NCBI RefSeq assembly: GCF_037893015.1
Contig: NC_133664.1
Span: 122,249,887 to 122,313,886, forward strand
Reading direction: 5' to 3'
Source of the DNA: Macrotis lagotis
Taxonomy: Eukaryota > Chordata > Mammalia > Peramelemorphia > Peramelidae
DNA length: 64,000 nt
Position numbers and translations under genes: made by a program. The notes under the pieces were generated by a model. The model made no database searches and was not told the DNA's origin. It saw nothing but the letters and a program-made list of their open reading frames with translations. Below, one piece after another: positions 56,435 through 64,000 of the stretch (position 1 is its first letter; each line of letters begins with the position of its first letter).

Positions 56435-59400
56435 TATGCGCTCCTATTGGACACTCTTAGCAACAAATCAAATTGGTTCTTCTTTTGACAAGGGTCATTA
56501 AAATGGATCAAAGAAAGATGAGAGATGAAGTCACTTGCAGTTGATCCTCTGCCCCAGACCTATCCGCTCTAATGAGAGGCAGTATGATATAGTGGAGAGA
56601 CATCTGGGCTTGAATTCAGAAAGACCTGGGTTCCAATCTTGCCTCTGCTTACTGCTTTTTGTGACCCTGGGCAAATCATGGAATTTCTTGACAAATTCTC
56701 TGACAAATGAGAGAGGGAAAGTTGGTTTTGATAGTCTGTCTCTCAAGTTCCTCCTGGAATAAAAGGTCCCTACACTGGGAGGTTTGGAGAACCTTTTAGA
56801 AGCAGTTGTGCTTCAACTGGTCTACCCCTGGCTCCCTTGGTTCCCTTCCTGTGGCTGGGCAGCAGCTTGTTCCTGGAGTCTGGGGTCCTCATGGTCACTG
56901 GAAGACCGAAAGGGGAAGCTGGGAGGAAATTAGGATAGGCTTCAGGGTCATTCTGGTAGGCCCCCTCCCTTGTTCTGTCCTAGAGAAGGAAGGGGCTCTG
57001 GTAAAAAGCAATTCACTCCTCAATTTTGGATTTTGTGTTGTGAGAAGATAAACATTGACAAGACATCTGCTAATGTCACGTCCTCACTGCCATTTCATGT
57101 TCCCTTGCTTCATCACTTCAGATCATCAAGAAGAAGCATGTCACTTATAATCCCTAAGGCTGACACTCCTTTTACTGTCTCTGAAGAGGCCTCTGGAAGG
57201 AGGCGAGGAAACCCAAGGTCCCCTTTCCAGGGAGCAAAAGTTATTCCTGTAGGAGTGTGGGCACGCCCAATTTTCCCCTCACCTCCCCAGTTGGAGAGAC
57301 TAGAGAAGGTGCTTCCAAAGCCAAAGTCTTGGGGCTAAAGGGAAAAGGAGCAGGAGCCCACTCTCAGAGCAACAGGACACGTGCACTATTGGCTTAGTCT
57401 TCTTTCTAAGACCACCTATATTTTCCAGCTCATTGTCTACTCATCTATCTGGTGGATTAGTGGCAAAACAAACAAACCAAAAATCAACAAAACAAACCAA
57501 AGCCACATGGAAGGTTCTTCCCTTGCCCTCCATGCACTGGGCTAGGATAGTCCTAGCTATACTCCTTTATAACATTAATTACTGATCAAAGTGAAGTCTA
57601 GGCTGGAAAAACACTTTTCCCTTTTTCTCCAAAGCTTCTTTGTCCTACAAATCTCCATTTTACCCTAGCACAATACATATTCATGTTAAGCTTTGAAACA
57701 CTACCTGTTGGTGTGACTCCTCCAGTGAAGGACAGAACCCTGTTAACTTGTACAGTAAGGACAGGAGTATGGTGTGAAGGGCAAATCAGGTCAGGAAGTA
57801 GCAGTAGCTTCCTTTTCCATCCTGCCCCCCCCCTCCAGAGAGCCCCTATCCTCACTTGGTAGGGGGTGGGAAGCATGGTCTGGGGATCTGTTGGATCAAG
57901 TCTTTCTTTTCTAAACTCTTATTTAATAACGCTATTCTCAGGCAACGGGGGAGGGGCTGGCTCTGGGCCAGGGTGGAAGAGGCCTTGACGCCCACAGCAG
58001 GGGAGCCAAAATAAAAAAAGATGAAATCAATGGCCAATGGAACCTTTTCTTTCTCAGTCAGGACCGTGTTGGGGTGGGAAGAGATAGGAAACTGGCAGTA
58101 TAATGGAAAGAGGTGACTGTTGCTGACCCCATGGCTTCCAGGTCTTCCCTGGGCCTTGTGAGGAGAATGGGGTTTGCCGTTAGTCAGCCTCCTACTAAGG
58201 GGAGGGCATGGCTCTACCCATTCCTTTCACTGAGGAGTCTGTATAGGGACAGGGAGGAATTAGCCCAGCAGGAGGGAGCAACTAAATGGAAACTCCAGTC
58301 ATCAGAGTCTCCAAATAGATGCATGTACACGTGCCTGGGCAATCACACGCGTTACCCCTTTTGCTCCCAGGCTTGTGTTCTCCTAACATCTTCCCCAAAG
58401 TCCCAGAGAGGAGAGCAGAGGCCCAGTTCCTTGGTGTACTGAAGTCCACCTCTTCCTGTTGGTTCCCTGGTTCATTCACAGTACAGTACCTAGGTAACTT
58501 TGTTTATGCCTTATCTTAATGGATATGCTGCCAAAGCAAGCCTGTGTGTCTCTGCCTTGGTCCTGGGTCTTGGTTCCAAACATTTATGAAATTTTCCTTC
58601 TCCAAGGCCAGCACTGATAACAATGGTCCTAGCCTGTAGGCAAGGCCAGCTAGCTCTTCTCTGGCTAGTTGGACCAGGGCCTACATGGAGATCCATATGC
58701 AGCAGGCCCTACAGGACTCCTGAAGAGGCTTTGCTGCCTGCTTAGTGCAGGGTGGATGTTAGAAGAGACCAAGGAGGGCAACCCTGGCACAGAGTGAGGC
58801 CCTGCTCTTTAATTGAGCTGAAATAAAAACATGCAGTCTGTGTAAGTAATTAATCATTGATAATGACTTCCTGGCTTTATCAAAGGGCAATAGCAAATGA
58901 TGACTTGGGCTCATTCAGCCAAATCTTCTTTACAATAAATAATGACACCCAATTCTAACACCTGGCAAAGAATGTGCTCCCTTCATCACCCACAGACTTT
59001 TTCTCTCTGTCCTAACCCTGGGGGGTGGGGTGGGCCTGGCCTCTCTTACTATTGGCTCAAGAGGGCTGGAGAACTGTTCCTATCTGTAGCTACAAGGTAG
59101 GTGAGGGGGAGTGACTGAAGGAGAGACAGTTTTTTAATTTGGGTCTTGAAAATGGGTATTTGCTGCTCATTCTATTGATTATGACTTACTCAGAGAGGAC
59201 TTCAATTTCTCTGATGTGATGCTCACCATAATATATCAACCAATTCTGACTCCCTCTTAGAAACTTAGAAAATTCTACCCTAGATGTTTGGAGAAGTTGG
59301 GATGAGGGTGGGAGGCAGGAGGCAGGAAACGAGGATGTTTGGGAAATTGGGCTTTGGAGAAAAAGACAAGACTCTTTCCAGGGAGCAGCTAAGACTGATG

Positions 59401-61508
59401 AAATTTCTCCTACCTCCCCATCCTTCTCTTTCACAGCAACCAAAGCACCAGCTCTCAGGCATTTCAAACAACTTTCTTCTTTTGAGAAGCCTCAACAAAA
59501 AAGGGTGGATAGAGCAACTAAGGAAAAGACTGATCTTTCCTGTCCATTCCTTCATCTTCTAATGATTTCTAAATTGCAATCTATTATTGCTCTCCTCAAA
59601 TTCCAAAACAGCTGGGTAGCTGGCTTCTTCTGGGTGGGTGGACGGGTGATTTGGAAAGGGAGGCAGAGATGAGGAGGAAAGAGAAATTTTTAGGGGAGAA
59701 ACTAATTCTATCTAGGGGAAGAAAAGGTAAAGGATAGAAAGACCTAAGAGATGGAGCCAAGGAGTCTTCTGTTAAGGGCAGGAGAAGTTAAAAAAAAAAG
59801 AGTAGAGGAACCCCTGCCTTTATTTAGGTAAGCAGGCTCAGCTCTGGGAATCAGAGACGTAGAACTCAGAGACGTAGAACCAGATGATTACCCCCATAGG
59901 GAACGAAACATTTATTCCTGGAACAAATTTATGGCTCAGCACGGCTGTCCTACAAAATCCTCCTCAAGCACAGAGAAACCCTGACAAATTGGTGGCCGAT
60001 TGATTTATCCCCATTATCAGTGCTGGGTTGTATGTCTCTCTGCCAGGCTCTTGGAGGGAGTGGGGGGGGGGGCAGGGAAGGCTGGCTCCTACCACCAAAG
60101 CACTTTCTTCCTTAATCAACGATTTGTTTCCCAAAAATGCTTCCTGACCCATCCCCCATCTCCTCAATGCAGTGTCTGCAGAGGCTGATGTACTGTAAAT
60201 CTGCCATCCTAACAGGTTTATTTCTCTCTAGGGGTAGCTTCTGAAATGGGCTTCCAGCAGGATAACGTGAAGCAGATTCAAATTAGGGTTTCTGGTTATC
60301 CAAGGAATCCTGGAAAAGTCAGGGGACAGATAAAAGTGCAGAGACTCCTCTTTTATCCCTCTTGGGGGCTCCTCAGCCCCCAATTGTTTCCCTATTATCT
60401 ACCTTACTCAAGTTTTACACTCTAGATACTTTATTGTTACTATGACTACATGAGTATTCTTAAATTATAACAAGAGTGATAGTTGTTCCTGGGATAGAAT
60501 GATTCAGTGTCAAGGGTAAGGGGGTAAGAGGAGACAAACTTAATTTCAATTCCCCATTTGACCTAAGCAGAGGGCTCCCTTTGTGGCTGTTCCTGTCTCT
60601 GCAAAGGGCTTGTTGACTTAACCTCAAAGACCTGCAATTGTGCAGGTGTGGACACTTGCAGATGTTGAACTGATGCTAATCAGAAATCCTTTATAATTTA
60701 GTAGGGGGGAAAAATCTTTATCTTAGAGGCAAGATGGTGATAAACCTGTCTAGCCACCATAGAACTGTCTAAGCTTAGCTCTATTAGGATGGTCTTTGAA
60801 AAGCCAGGAGTCCCTGCATGGCAGGCAGAGACATCAGGGTAGCCTTTAGCAGAAGCTTAACTCTACCTGGTAACTCCAGCTCGGGTTGGTCAGTTCCAGA
60901 CTGTCTGGGGCACAGTAAGAACACAATCTCTAGCTATACAATTGAGATCTGTGGAAGGATTCCTGTTCTTGGGTATGACCTACTAGTGACAAGAGCACAT
61001 CTTTGGTATCAAAAGATCTGAGTATGAGTTCTAGCTTTGTCACTTAATACCTTTGTGACTTTGTGGTCAAATCTTTTATCTAGCTTGGACTCAAGTTTCC
61101 TTTTCTGTAAAATGAAGGAGTTGGACAAGATGACCATTAATGTCCTTTCCAGTATTAAATTTATGATCCTATGACAAGCCGAAAGGCAGAAGGTGGTAGA
61201 GCTATCAGACACTCTTTGTAAGCCTTGCAGTTTCTGGTTCTGGCTGCTGCTTCTTCCATCTCAAACTCACCATTTGCCATCCTCCATCCCCCCACAGCCT
61301 TCTTCCCATGACTACTTACCTTCTCTTTCTTTTGTTTGGCAGCTTCTTCAGCAGACAGCAAGGACTTGTAGTAGGAGCTACGCTCAGCAGTGAAATGAAC
61401 CTTGGAAAGTGCATGCTCCACCAGTGAGACCGACAGGTTGACACCATCAATATGCAGCCAGCCGATGAAGTTCCCAGCTTTATCCATGCTCTCTACCTCC
61501 ACTTCTAC
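40701..61508 (-). CDS. SND1: SND1 (Tudor-SN/p100), C-terminal eight exons
   Basis: SND1 is a multifunctional RNA-binding nuclease and coactivator. It is a RISC-associated protein, degrades edited and structured RNA, aids spliceosome assembly by binding symmetrically dimethylated arginine on Sm proteins, and coactivates STAT5/STAT6 and MYB. Eight exons here (61320-61508, 53008-53149, 45610-45733, 44722-44791, 43106-43219, 42615-42818, 40874-40918, 40701-40766) join to 317 residues, matching residues 594-910 of the 910-residue human protein as I recall it. Content in order: end of SN domain 4, linker helix, Tudor domain within the fifth SN-like fold, C-terminal helix and [10 protein letters not shown] end. 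Every junction is GT-AG and in phase, and no internal stop occurs. From memory only about ten substitutions separate it from human. The start codon and exons for residues 1-593 lie past 64000. Confidence 0.98.
40874..40918 (-). CDS. SND1: SND1 penultimate coding exon (15 codons)
   Basis: Codes [15 protein letters not shown], the C-terminal helix. Acceptor CTTACAG and donor AGG|GTGAGT, both edges in phase 0. At 45 nt it is a micro-sized exon easily missed by gene finders. Confidence 0.97.
41035..41425 (+). repeat. L3/CR1 LINE in SND1 intron
   Basis: CTGTCCAAGTATTTTATTTA, GGCTCCAGAGTGGCAGAACC, CCTTGGAGGTTTTTAAACAG, ATTTGGATTCTGTGATCT. It lies in the 1.7 kb intron between 40918 and 42615, antisense to the gene. 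Confidence 0.8.
41426..42614. other. SND1 intron, remainder
   Basis: No repeat or gene recognised apart from the adjacent L3. Splice donor GTATGT at 42614-42609 (minus). Confidence 0.4.
42615..42818 (-). CDS. SND1: SND1 exon, post-Tudor SN5 part
   Basis: 68 codons, [20 protein letters not shown] to KEKQFQKV, phase 0 at both ends (acceptor CTCCCCAG, donor GTG|GTATGT). It supplies the second half of the fifth SN-like fold after the Tudor insert. It includes DAVD, the caspase cleavage site reported for human SND1 (790 in the 885-residue numbering). Confidence 0.98.
43106..43219 (-). CDS. SND1: SND1 exon, end of Tudor domain
   Basis: 38 codons, [20 protein letters not shown] then [18 protein letters not shown]. 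Acceptor CCCCACAG, donor GAT|GTGAGT, phase 0. Holds the last Tudor strands and the bridge back to the SN5 fold. The downstream intron is 287 bp. Confidence 0.98.
43220..44449. other. SND1 intron
   Basis: Mostly unique sequence. A TAATCACAGTGATAATTGGG palindromic-looking patch is at about 43504. No repeat named before the hAT-like copy at 44450. Confidence 0.4.
44450..44580 (+). repeat. hAT-type MITE-like repeat, copy 5
   Basis: TTGATGTATTTAAAAAACAG, CCAAGGGGTCTATAACTTAA and GGAATACGATCCCCTGG match the 3' part of the family, ending in the CAGGGG-type terminus. Confidence 0.5.
44722..44791 (-). CDS. SND1: SND1 exon, core of Tudor domain
   Basis: 70 nt: one base finishing Trp, then [20 protein letters not shown] then YGN. 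It carries three of the four aromatic-cage tyrosines (YRAR, FYIDY) that bind symmetric dimethylarginine. Acceptor TTTGCAG, donor AAT|GTGAGT. Confidence 0.98.
44792..45609. other. SND1 intron
   Basis: 818 bp with no repeat named. ACAGCTGTAATTAGGCGGCA (about 45028) is a candidate homeodomain site in a repeat-free stretch. Confidence 0.4.
45610..45733 (-). CDS. SND1: SND1 exon, start of Tudor domain
   Basis: 124 nt, phase 1 in and phase 2 out: [20 protein letters not shown] then [20 protein letters not shown] and two bases of Trp. The Phe of AKFVDGEW is the first aromatic-cage residue. Acceptor CTCACAG, donor TG|GTAAGC. Confidence 0.98.
45920..46105 (+). repeat. MIR SINE in SND1 intron
   Basis: GAATGACTTTGAGTAAATCA, CTAGGCCTCATGGTTTCCTC, TTCTAACTCTAAGTTGGTAA. 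Confidence 0.75.
46204..46387 (-). mobile_element. Young CORE-SINE with perfect target-site duplication
   Basis: Body 46217-46374, in the same sense as SND1. AAGGTGAGATTTT stands at 46204-46216 and 46375-46387. It lies in the 7.3 kb intron 600 bp upstream of the exon at 45610-45733. Confidence 0.93.
46388..48239. other. SND1 intron, mostly unique
   Basis: No gene or named repeat over 1.85 kb except the G-rich tract at 47745-47825. Confidence 0.4.
47745..47825 (+). repeat. G-rich purine tract
   Basis: GGAGGAGAAGGAAGGGG-type units in near tandem (GGAGAAGGA occurs three times). The plus strand is the non-coding sense for SND1, so the transcript carries the C/T side. Confidence 0.85.
48240..48430 (-). 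repeat. MIR SINE, reverse
   Basis: CATTTGATTCTCACAACATT, CAAATGGGGAAACTGAGGGT, CTTCAGGTCCAGTGCCACTA. Confidence 0.8.
49045..49420 (+). repeat. Ancient LINE-like repeat, second copy
   Basis: CATCAACAAGAATTTATTAA, AAGAAAGGCAGAACCAATGC, ATCTTGAAGGAAGTTATAAC and CAGGCATGAGGAACAGCTAG align with 20435-21190. It is inserted in the L3. Confidence 0.7.
49568..49589. repeat. Poly-G run
   Basis: Run of G after a T-rich stretch, in the intronic L3. Confidence 0.9.
50691..50890 (+). repeat. MIR 3' part with ACACAT simple stretch
   Basis: CTCAGTTTCCTCATCTATAT, ATAATACTTGTGGTGTCTGC; CACACACACATGCAGATACA at about 50827. Confidence 0.6.
51026..51198 (+). mobile_element. Young CORE-SINE
   Basis: Body 51034-51190, complete and little diverged. 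CTACAGAA at 51026-51033 and 51191-51198 is the target duplication. Antisense to SND1. Confidence 0.92.
51222..51253. repeat. (AGT)n microsatellite
   Basis: AGT triplets with one CTAG break. Confidence 0.95.
51585..51785 (+). repeat. MIR SINE
   Basis: AAACCTGGATTCAAATACTA, AATTGCAGGTAAATCAATGA, CTCACAGGGTTGCTGTGAGG. Confidence 0.8.
51786..53007. other. SND1 intron upstream of the next repeat cluster
   Basis: No gene or repeat named over 1.2 kb. Donor GTGAGT lies at 53007-53002 (minus). Confidence 0.4.
53008..53149 (-). CDS. SND1: SND1 exon, linker to Tudor-SN5
   Basis: 142 nt, phase 0 in, phase 1 out: [20 protein letters not shown], then [20 protein letters not shown] and YVQDVET with the first base of Gly. 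It holds the long linker helix after SN4 and the first strands of the fifth SN-like fold. Acceptor CTGCCCACAG, donor G|GTGAGT. Confidence 0.98.
53530..53790 (-). mobile_element. SINE with RTE/BovB-like tail, reverse
   Basis: TTTTCTTGGCAAAGATACTG, GGTTTGCCATTTCCTTCTCC, AGCTCATTTTACAGATGAGG, GTTTGAACTCAGGAAG. Lies in the sense of SND1. Confidence 0.85.
53805..53915 (+). repeat. MIR 3' fragment
   Basis: TTTCATGTCTGTAAAATAAG then TCCATTCCAATTCTAGATCT and ATGAT. Confidence 0.7.
54510..54685 (+). repeat. MIR SINE
   Basis: GTATGACCTTGAGGAAATCA, CTGGATTTGTTTCCTCATCT, TAGCATTTTGTGACTC. Confidence 0.75.
54686..56370. other. SND1 intron, repeat-poor
   Basis: No gene or named repeat. A G-run lies at 56042-56053. 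Confidence 0.4.
56376..56438. repeat. Compound (GA)n(GT)n microsatellite
   Basis: (GA)n at 56376-56398 joins (GT)n at 56399-56438. Confidence 0.97.
56575..56765 (+). repeat. MIR SINE
   Basis: GGCAGTATGATATAGTGGAG, AGAAAGACCTGGGTTCCAAT, CCCTGGGCAAATCATGG. Confidence 0.85.
56766..58790. other. SND1 intron, repeat-poor
   Basis: About 2 kb without a named repeat or supported gene. An AACAAACAAACC-like A/C-rich patch is at about 57470. Confidence 0.4.
58800..58990. promoter_or_regulatory. Candidate conserved non-coding element in SND1 intron
   Basis: Repeat-free AT-rich block with GTAATTAATCATTGATAATG (about 58844), a TCF/LEF-type ATCAAAGG (58879-58886), TTTAATTGAGC and AATAAATAATGACACC. It looks like a developmental enhancer. 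Conservation not tested. Confidence 0.4.
58991..60999. other. SND1 intron, repeat-poor
   Basis: No gene or named repeat. Holds a 15-base tandem duplication at 59851-59880 and a G-run at 60063-60071. Confidence 0.4.
59851..59880. repeat. 15-base tandem duplication
   Basis: TCAGAGACGTAGAAC occurs twice back to back without a mismatch. Confidence 0.97.
61000..61180 (+). repeat. MIR SINE close to SND1 exon
   Basis: GAGTATGAGTTCTAGCTTTG, TTTCCTTTTCTGTAAAATGA, GATGACCATTAATGTCCTTT and CCTATGA. Ends about 140 bp from the exon edge at 61320. Confidence 0.85.
61320..61508 (-). CDS. SND1: SND1 exon, end of SN domain 4
   Basis: 189 nt, 63 codons, phase 0 at both edges: [20 protein letters not shown], then [20 protein letters not shown] and [20 protein letters not shown] with KEK. 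Acceptor AATACAG, donor [20 protein letters not shown] is the SN-fold strand pair, and [15 protein letters not shown] is the helix that closes SN4. Five prokaryotic-type catalytic residues are not expected here, as SN4 of SND1 is degenerate. Confidence 0.98.
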
Positions 61509-63126
61509 CTGTATTCACAACAAGAGGAGCCGAGTCAGCAGAGGGCTAGATTTGGGGAACTGATGTTGATGTATGGGGAACTGATGTTGATGTATGGGGA
61601 AAGACAAGAAACTATCAACTGTGTGATACTTCTTGGGTTCTTGCATTTTATAAACTGAGACTTGGTTGAATCTGCTCTATGAAACAGTAGAGGGCAAGGA
61701 TATCTCAGGTAGGGGAATATCAATGACTAGAACTATTCCCCAACCTCTATGCCCTTCTTCACTTCTTAGAACTCTTCCCTCTAACCCTTGGGCCGATGTT
61801 CTCATAGGCCAAAATCAGGTCACCAATGAGAGTCTCTCTCTCTTGGCCCTAGGCTACTGTCCCCTTAATAGGAAGCCTGCTGGAAACTTGTCTCCCTGTG
61901 GCCCAGGGATTCCCAGCTAAAATGTCAGCCAGCCAGCCAGGATATCCTTTCCAGCAATCTACCACAAACTCTGGTCTTCAGGGGGTGAATTCTATCACTA
62001 CAACAGTCTTAGTCCAATGTAGGGCTCCTGAAGCACAGAGGGTAGGGGAAGCAAAGGGAGTGGGCCCAGGTTTCTGGACACGATAGTAATTTTGCCTTAG
62101 TGTGATCAATCCTAATGTGCTTTGGAATTGGCAGAGAGGAGGGTTAAGGAATATGGTTGGTGTTGGCTACCACTCTTCCTCAGCTCCCACCTACAGTTTT
62201 GCAGCAGAAAGACAAGTGGGCCCTTAGGGAACCAGGCTGTCCCTGAGGATTGGGGAGGCAGTGCTTTGCCTGGAGGAGTTGAATGAATGAATTTTTAATG
62301 AAGGTAATTAAAGTGGTTACCATGAATGCCAGGCAGGGATAGGGAGAAGACAGACATGGCTGAATGGAACTAGATGATCTTTTAGGTCCCTGACAAATAA
62401 AAATCTTACAGTTTAGATAGCATAGTATCTTGATGCTGGCAATGGCTGGCTCCCTGATAATGTAACTATTTTCCAAGGTCATGGGCTCAGAGAAGGCTTT
62501 TATGCTTTTTATGGTCAAAGATCAAGCCTGAATAACTCCTCTGGGCATCCCATGGAACTCATTGGCTTATTTTCTTCTGCTCTACAAATAGCTTCATCCA
62601 CTTAGAACCCAAGGAGGTACAATGAGGAATAATACTAAACATCAGAGTCAAAGCTCCAATGTTCTATTCAGGAAAAAGATCTCAGATATATTATATGATC
62701 CTTCCTCTCAATGACTCTATATCCCATCTCTCTAGTGCTTTTACTTTCATTCAAGAGCTTAGCTTGGCTTGTATTTCTCTCTTGACTCTCCTCTCACCTC
62801 CCTTCTCACTCCACTAAAGGGGGCCACTTGCTGCCAAGTGTAAAAACTTGTATTAATTTAAATGGCTTCAAGCTCGATTAAACAATAAAATGAATGTCTA
62901 AATACCTGAGAATTCATTGGTGCCTGGAACAGAGCCAGCAGAGGCAGCAGCCTGGGTCATGGGGCAACCCAGTCTCCACCAGGGTTTTGGGAATGATTAC
63001 TCCCTACCTGAGAAGGAAGAGTCTTACCCTTGATATCTATTAACCAGGTCAAATGGAGAGTAGTAGGTATCTTAGTGTGTGTTTCACTGACCAGCCAACA
63101 GCCAGAATCTTATCCCTAAATTCTAT
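61509..63126. other. SND1 upstream intron, mostly unique
   Basis: No gene or named repeat. A repeat-free stretch at 62820-62960 (CTTGTATTAATTTAAATGGC, CTCGATTAAACAATAAAATG) is a further candidate conserved element. In human the gene LRRC4 lies antisense in an SND1 intron; no LRRC4 coding sequence is seen here. Confidence 0.4.
61554..61600. repeat. 21-base tandem duplication beside the exon
   Basis: The unit beginning GGGGAACTGATG and ending GATGTAT occurs twice (61554-61574, 61575-61595) and starts a third time. It sits 46 bases upstream of the exon acceptor, in the branch-point zone. Confidence 0.97.
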
Positions 63127-63139
63127 TTTATTTATTTAT

Positions 63140-63189
<50 letters not shown>

Positions 63190-63311
63190 GTCTGCTGGTC
63201 TGTTTATTATTAAGTGTCTGAGGCCGGATTTGAACTCAAGTACTCCTGACTCCAGGGCCGGTGTTCTAGTCACTGTGCCACCTAGCTGCCCCCTTCACCC
63301 CTATATTCTAT
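63114..63311 (-). mobile_element. CORE-SINE with TATC-expanded tail
   Basis: Body about 63190-63298. CCCTAAATTCTAT (63114-63126) and CCCTATATTCTAT (63299-63311) are the target duplication with one mismatch. The A-rich tail and 3' part are replaced by a TTTA/TATC microsatellite (63127-63190). Confidence 0.85.
63141..63190. repeat. (TATC)n microsatellite
   Basis: About 12 TATC units, preceded by TTTA units. Confidence 0.98.
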
Positions 63312-63424
63312 ACAAAGTGATGGCTAACCCTTTAAATATTAGTAGTATTTGAATAATGCCTGAATCCAGGAGTATAGTACAAATACATATAATTGGGGCT
63401 GAGAGGATCCTTCCTTCCTGGCTA

Positions 63425-63540
63425 CTCTATTAGCCTGTAAGCTCCTTGAAGCTAGGGACTGTCTTTTGTCTTTCTTTGTATCATCAGTGCTAAGCACATA
63501 TAGAAGATGCTTAATAAATGCTTACTGACTGGCTCTTTGA
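63425..63540 (+). repeat. L2 LINE 3' terminus
   Basis: CCTGTAAGCTCCTTGAAGCT, AGCACATATAGAAGATGCTT then AATAAATGCTTACTGACTGG. Confidence 0.85.
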
Positions 63541-64000
63541 GAAATATTAGCTTCATTTGGTTCAGTATTATCCTCTTCCTCTTCAAATACTTTCCCCGCT
63601 CCCCTTACAACAGATGATTGAATCAAAGCCATTGTAGTCAAGTGGACTATGCCGATCTCTCTATAAGTTCCCACAAAGCCTTATGGAGTAAGAGAAAATA
63701 GGAACAGGCTCCTGGCTATTAGATATGCATTTTCTCTCTATTCTACTTACAATTATTTCACATGAAGAATCCAAATTGGAGATGGAAAAAGAGGGAAACA
63801 AAAGAACTGTTGCTCAGAAAGCAGCCAAAGTAATGAAAATAGGTGCTCAGATTACAAGTTGCTATGGCAACTAAAGTTTAAAATGAGAATCTCCCAATGC
63901 CTCCAGCTACTATGCTGTTGCTCAAGAAGGGTCAGCCAATGATGGGGTGAATAAAGATGGGACAATGCCCCTGGATAAAAGTCTTTGGCCCTAAATGGTG
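63541..64000. other. SND1 intron, end of window
   Basis: No gene or named repeat. Confidence 0.4.

Noticed and set aside
61509-64000. LRRC4 within the SND1 intron
   Set aside because: No leucine-rich repeat coding sequence is seen on either strand; it may lie beyond 64000.
1-64000. Retroviral or other LTR element
   Set aside because: No LTR pair, primer-binding site, gag, pol or env-like translation was recognised; the coding scraps are LINE-derived.

Overview
This is a vertebrate nuclear window, almost certainly marsupial and possibly dasyurid-like. It holds many copies of a young tRNA-derived CORE-SINE (GGCAGCTAGGTGGCACAGTGG head, CCTTGCAAAAACC tail), a half-LINE (HAL1), marsupial-type L1 pieces, SINEs with a BovB/RTE-like tail, and many old MIR, L2 and L3/CR1 copies. 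The species call is inference from repeat types; no search was run.

Only one protein-coding gene can be supported: SND1 (Tudor-SN, p100), on the minus strand from about 61508 down to about 40130. The window carries eight coding exons (951 coding nt plus stop, 317 residues) and the 3' UTR. They encode the end of the fourth staphylococcal-nuclease-like domain, the Tudor domain and the interleaved C-terminal fifth SN-like domain. All splice sites fit GT-AG, all phases join cleanly and there is no internal stop. The upstream exons lie beyond 64000.

Layout: 1-40130 is gene-free DNA downstream of SND1, dominated by nested repeats. The main ones are a near full-length HAL1 at 1365-4968 with four SINEs inside it, an L3/CR1 with nested insertions at 11745-13260, a GC-richer stop-poor stretch at 26380-27440, an L1 inserted into an L3 at 33765-36540, and a homeodomain-site-rich candidate conserved element near 37000. 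40130-40700 is the SND1 3' UTR with a strong G-quadruplex motif in the RNA sense. 40701-61508 holds the SND1 exons and introns. 61509-64000 is intron of the same gene.

No CRISPR array, operon, prokaryotic feature, recognisable retroviral element or novel multi-gene system was seen. The points most worth checking are the 3' UTR quadruplex, the candidate conserved non-coding elements, an unexplained ~420 bp insertion inside an L3, a repeat family I could not name, and a tRNA-like fossil at 27071-27145.
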